Part shown: piece after piece, positions 6,131-6,811 of the stretch
Layout: every line of letters begins with the position of its first letter
Numbering within the stretch: position 1 is the first letter of the stretch
Assembly: GCA_028868335.1 (NCBI GenBank)
Contig: JAGWUU010000177.1
Location: 1 to 6,811 of the forward strand
From: Sphingomonadales bacterium
GTDB lineage: Bacteria; Pseudomonadota; Alphaproteobacteria; Sphingomonadales; Sphingomonadaceae
DNA length: 6,811 bases
Reading direction: 5' to 3'
Translations under genes and position numbers: made by a program
Notes under the pieces: generated by a model
The model's database searches: none
Told to the model about the DNA's origin: nothing
The model's input: only the letters and a program-made list of their open reading frames with translations

Positions 6131-6811
6131 TTATGGCAGTGCCTGATCTGACTCGCCGTGTACACCAAATGAACTGTGAGTAGGACCAAAAGTTAAAGCA
6201 TTCCGCATCGCCCCGCCCAAAGCGGCCGAATCGAAGCGCAGATTGTGTCCGCCGGGCAGGGCGATCAGTTGCAGTCCGGCCAGGCGCAGATCGGGGCATA
6301 GGCTTTCTGCTTCGTCTTGACCATAGATACAGGTAATCGGCACGAATCCGGCGGCGCGCGCGGTTGGCATCGCATCCTGCCCGACCCCGCTGAGGCCCAG
6401 CATTTCGAGCGGAGAAACCCGGAATTCGATCGTCTTGCCCGGCGCGACGAGAACGGCGGCGGCGATTTTCGCGCGGTCTGCGGGCGGCATCCGGGCAAGG
6501 GCGACATGCAGCATGTCGGCGCCAAACGAATGTCCGATGAGCACCACCCGCGATGTCCCGCCCAGCGCGGCCGCCTGGCGAACCGCCGTGTTCACCAGTC
6601 GAACGACCTCCTCGGGACGGCGCTCGCGGTTGAAATAGGTCGCGCTGTTGACCGCGACCACGGCAAACCCTTCGCCGCGCAGGGTTTCAATGATCCCCGA
6701 ACTCAACCCCAGAACGGGGCCGACATCGCTGGACAGGTAAACCGCGGCGCGCGGAAGGGCGGCGGGCCTCGTCGACCGATAGGTGGTCAGCACGGTCCCG
6801 CCGAACCATCC
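6131..6811 (-). CDS. AcvB/VirJ family serine hydrolase, probable lysyl-phosphatidylglycerol hydrolase (5' end outside window)
   Basis: This is an alpha/beta-hydrolase of the AcvB/VirJ virulence-factor family, whose Agrobacterium member AcvB cleaves lysine from lysyl-phosphatidylglycerol in the periplasm. Counting from GTG 6793, LIGHSFGADML (85-95) holds nucleophile Ser89, and CIYGQDEAESLCPDL (155-169) holds probable acid Asp160 and the family pair of cysteines. LPGGHNLRFD (179-188) holds His183. The early segment AAVYLSSDVGP and the block GFAVVAVNSATYFNRERRPEEVV also fit the family. The frame stays open past the GTG to the window edge (GWFGGT upstream), which looks like the end of a membrane or signal segment. 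The true start is therefore probably outside the window, and a GTG start at 6793 is less likely. At least the second half of a two-domain AcvB, or a whole single-domain VirJ, is present. The last 18 residues (GPTHSSFG onward) look unconserved. Its pairing with mprF supports the lipid-hydrolase role. Confidence 0.87.
   Translation of the reverse strand, partial: GWFGGTVLTTYRSTRPAALPRAAVYLSSDVGPVLGLSSGIIETLRGEGFAVVAVNSATYFNRERRPEEVVRLVNTAVRQAAALGGTSRVVLIGHSFGADMLHVALARMPPADRAKIAAAVLVAPGKTIEFRVSPLEMLGLSGVGQDAMPTARAAGFVPITCIYGQDEAESLCPDLRLAGLQLIALPGGHNLRFDSAALGGAMRNALTFGPTHSSFGVHGESDQALP

Overview
The window is about two-thirds G+C by eye, with strong third-position G/C bias and dense gene packing. 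This fits an alphaproteobacterium. The best lineage clue is the membrane-anchored cytochrome c opening MSESDRFNTIAGW, which resembles sphingomonad (Sphingomonadaceae/Erythrobacteraceae) cytochromes I know. This is recognition from memory, not a database match.

Layout, left to right. Positions 1-462 (+) hold the 3' end of glpD, aerobic glycerol-3-phosphate dehydrogenase. It converges, across a 19-base gap, on an acyl-CoA carboxylase carboxyltransferase (beta) subunit gene at 482-2005 (-). A 157-base divergent intergenic region (2006-2162) separates that gene from a cytochrome c gene at 2163-3047 (+). The cytochrome is membrane-anchored and carries two tandem, highly similar class I haem domains. 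Its likely intrinsic terminator (3075-3103) lies inside the last codons of the convergent neighbour.

The right half (3054-6811, - strand) looks like one operon. In transcription order it has an AcvB/VirJ-type serine hydrolase (5' end outside the window), a small exported DUF2147 protein, and mprF, which encodes the two-domain aminoacyl-phosphatidylglycerol synthase/flippase. The gaps are 29 and 18 bases. MprF-type enzymes put an amino acid from aminoacyl-tRNA onto phosphatidylglycerol and flip the product. AcvB-type hydrolases are known to remove lysine from lysyl-phosphatidylglycerol in the periplasm. The operon would therefore encode synthesis, export and reversal of a cationic lipid modification, with a DUF2147 protein of unknown role between the two enzymes. 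This is the most interesting part of the window.

No tRNA, rRNA, CRISPR array, insertion sequence or phage gene was seen. No gene-free stretch exceeds 300 bases.
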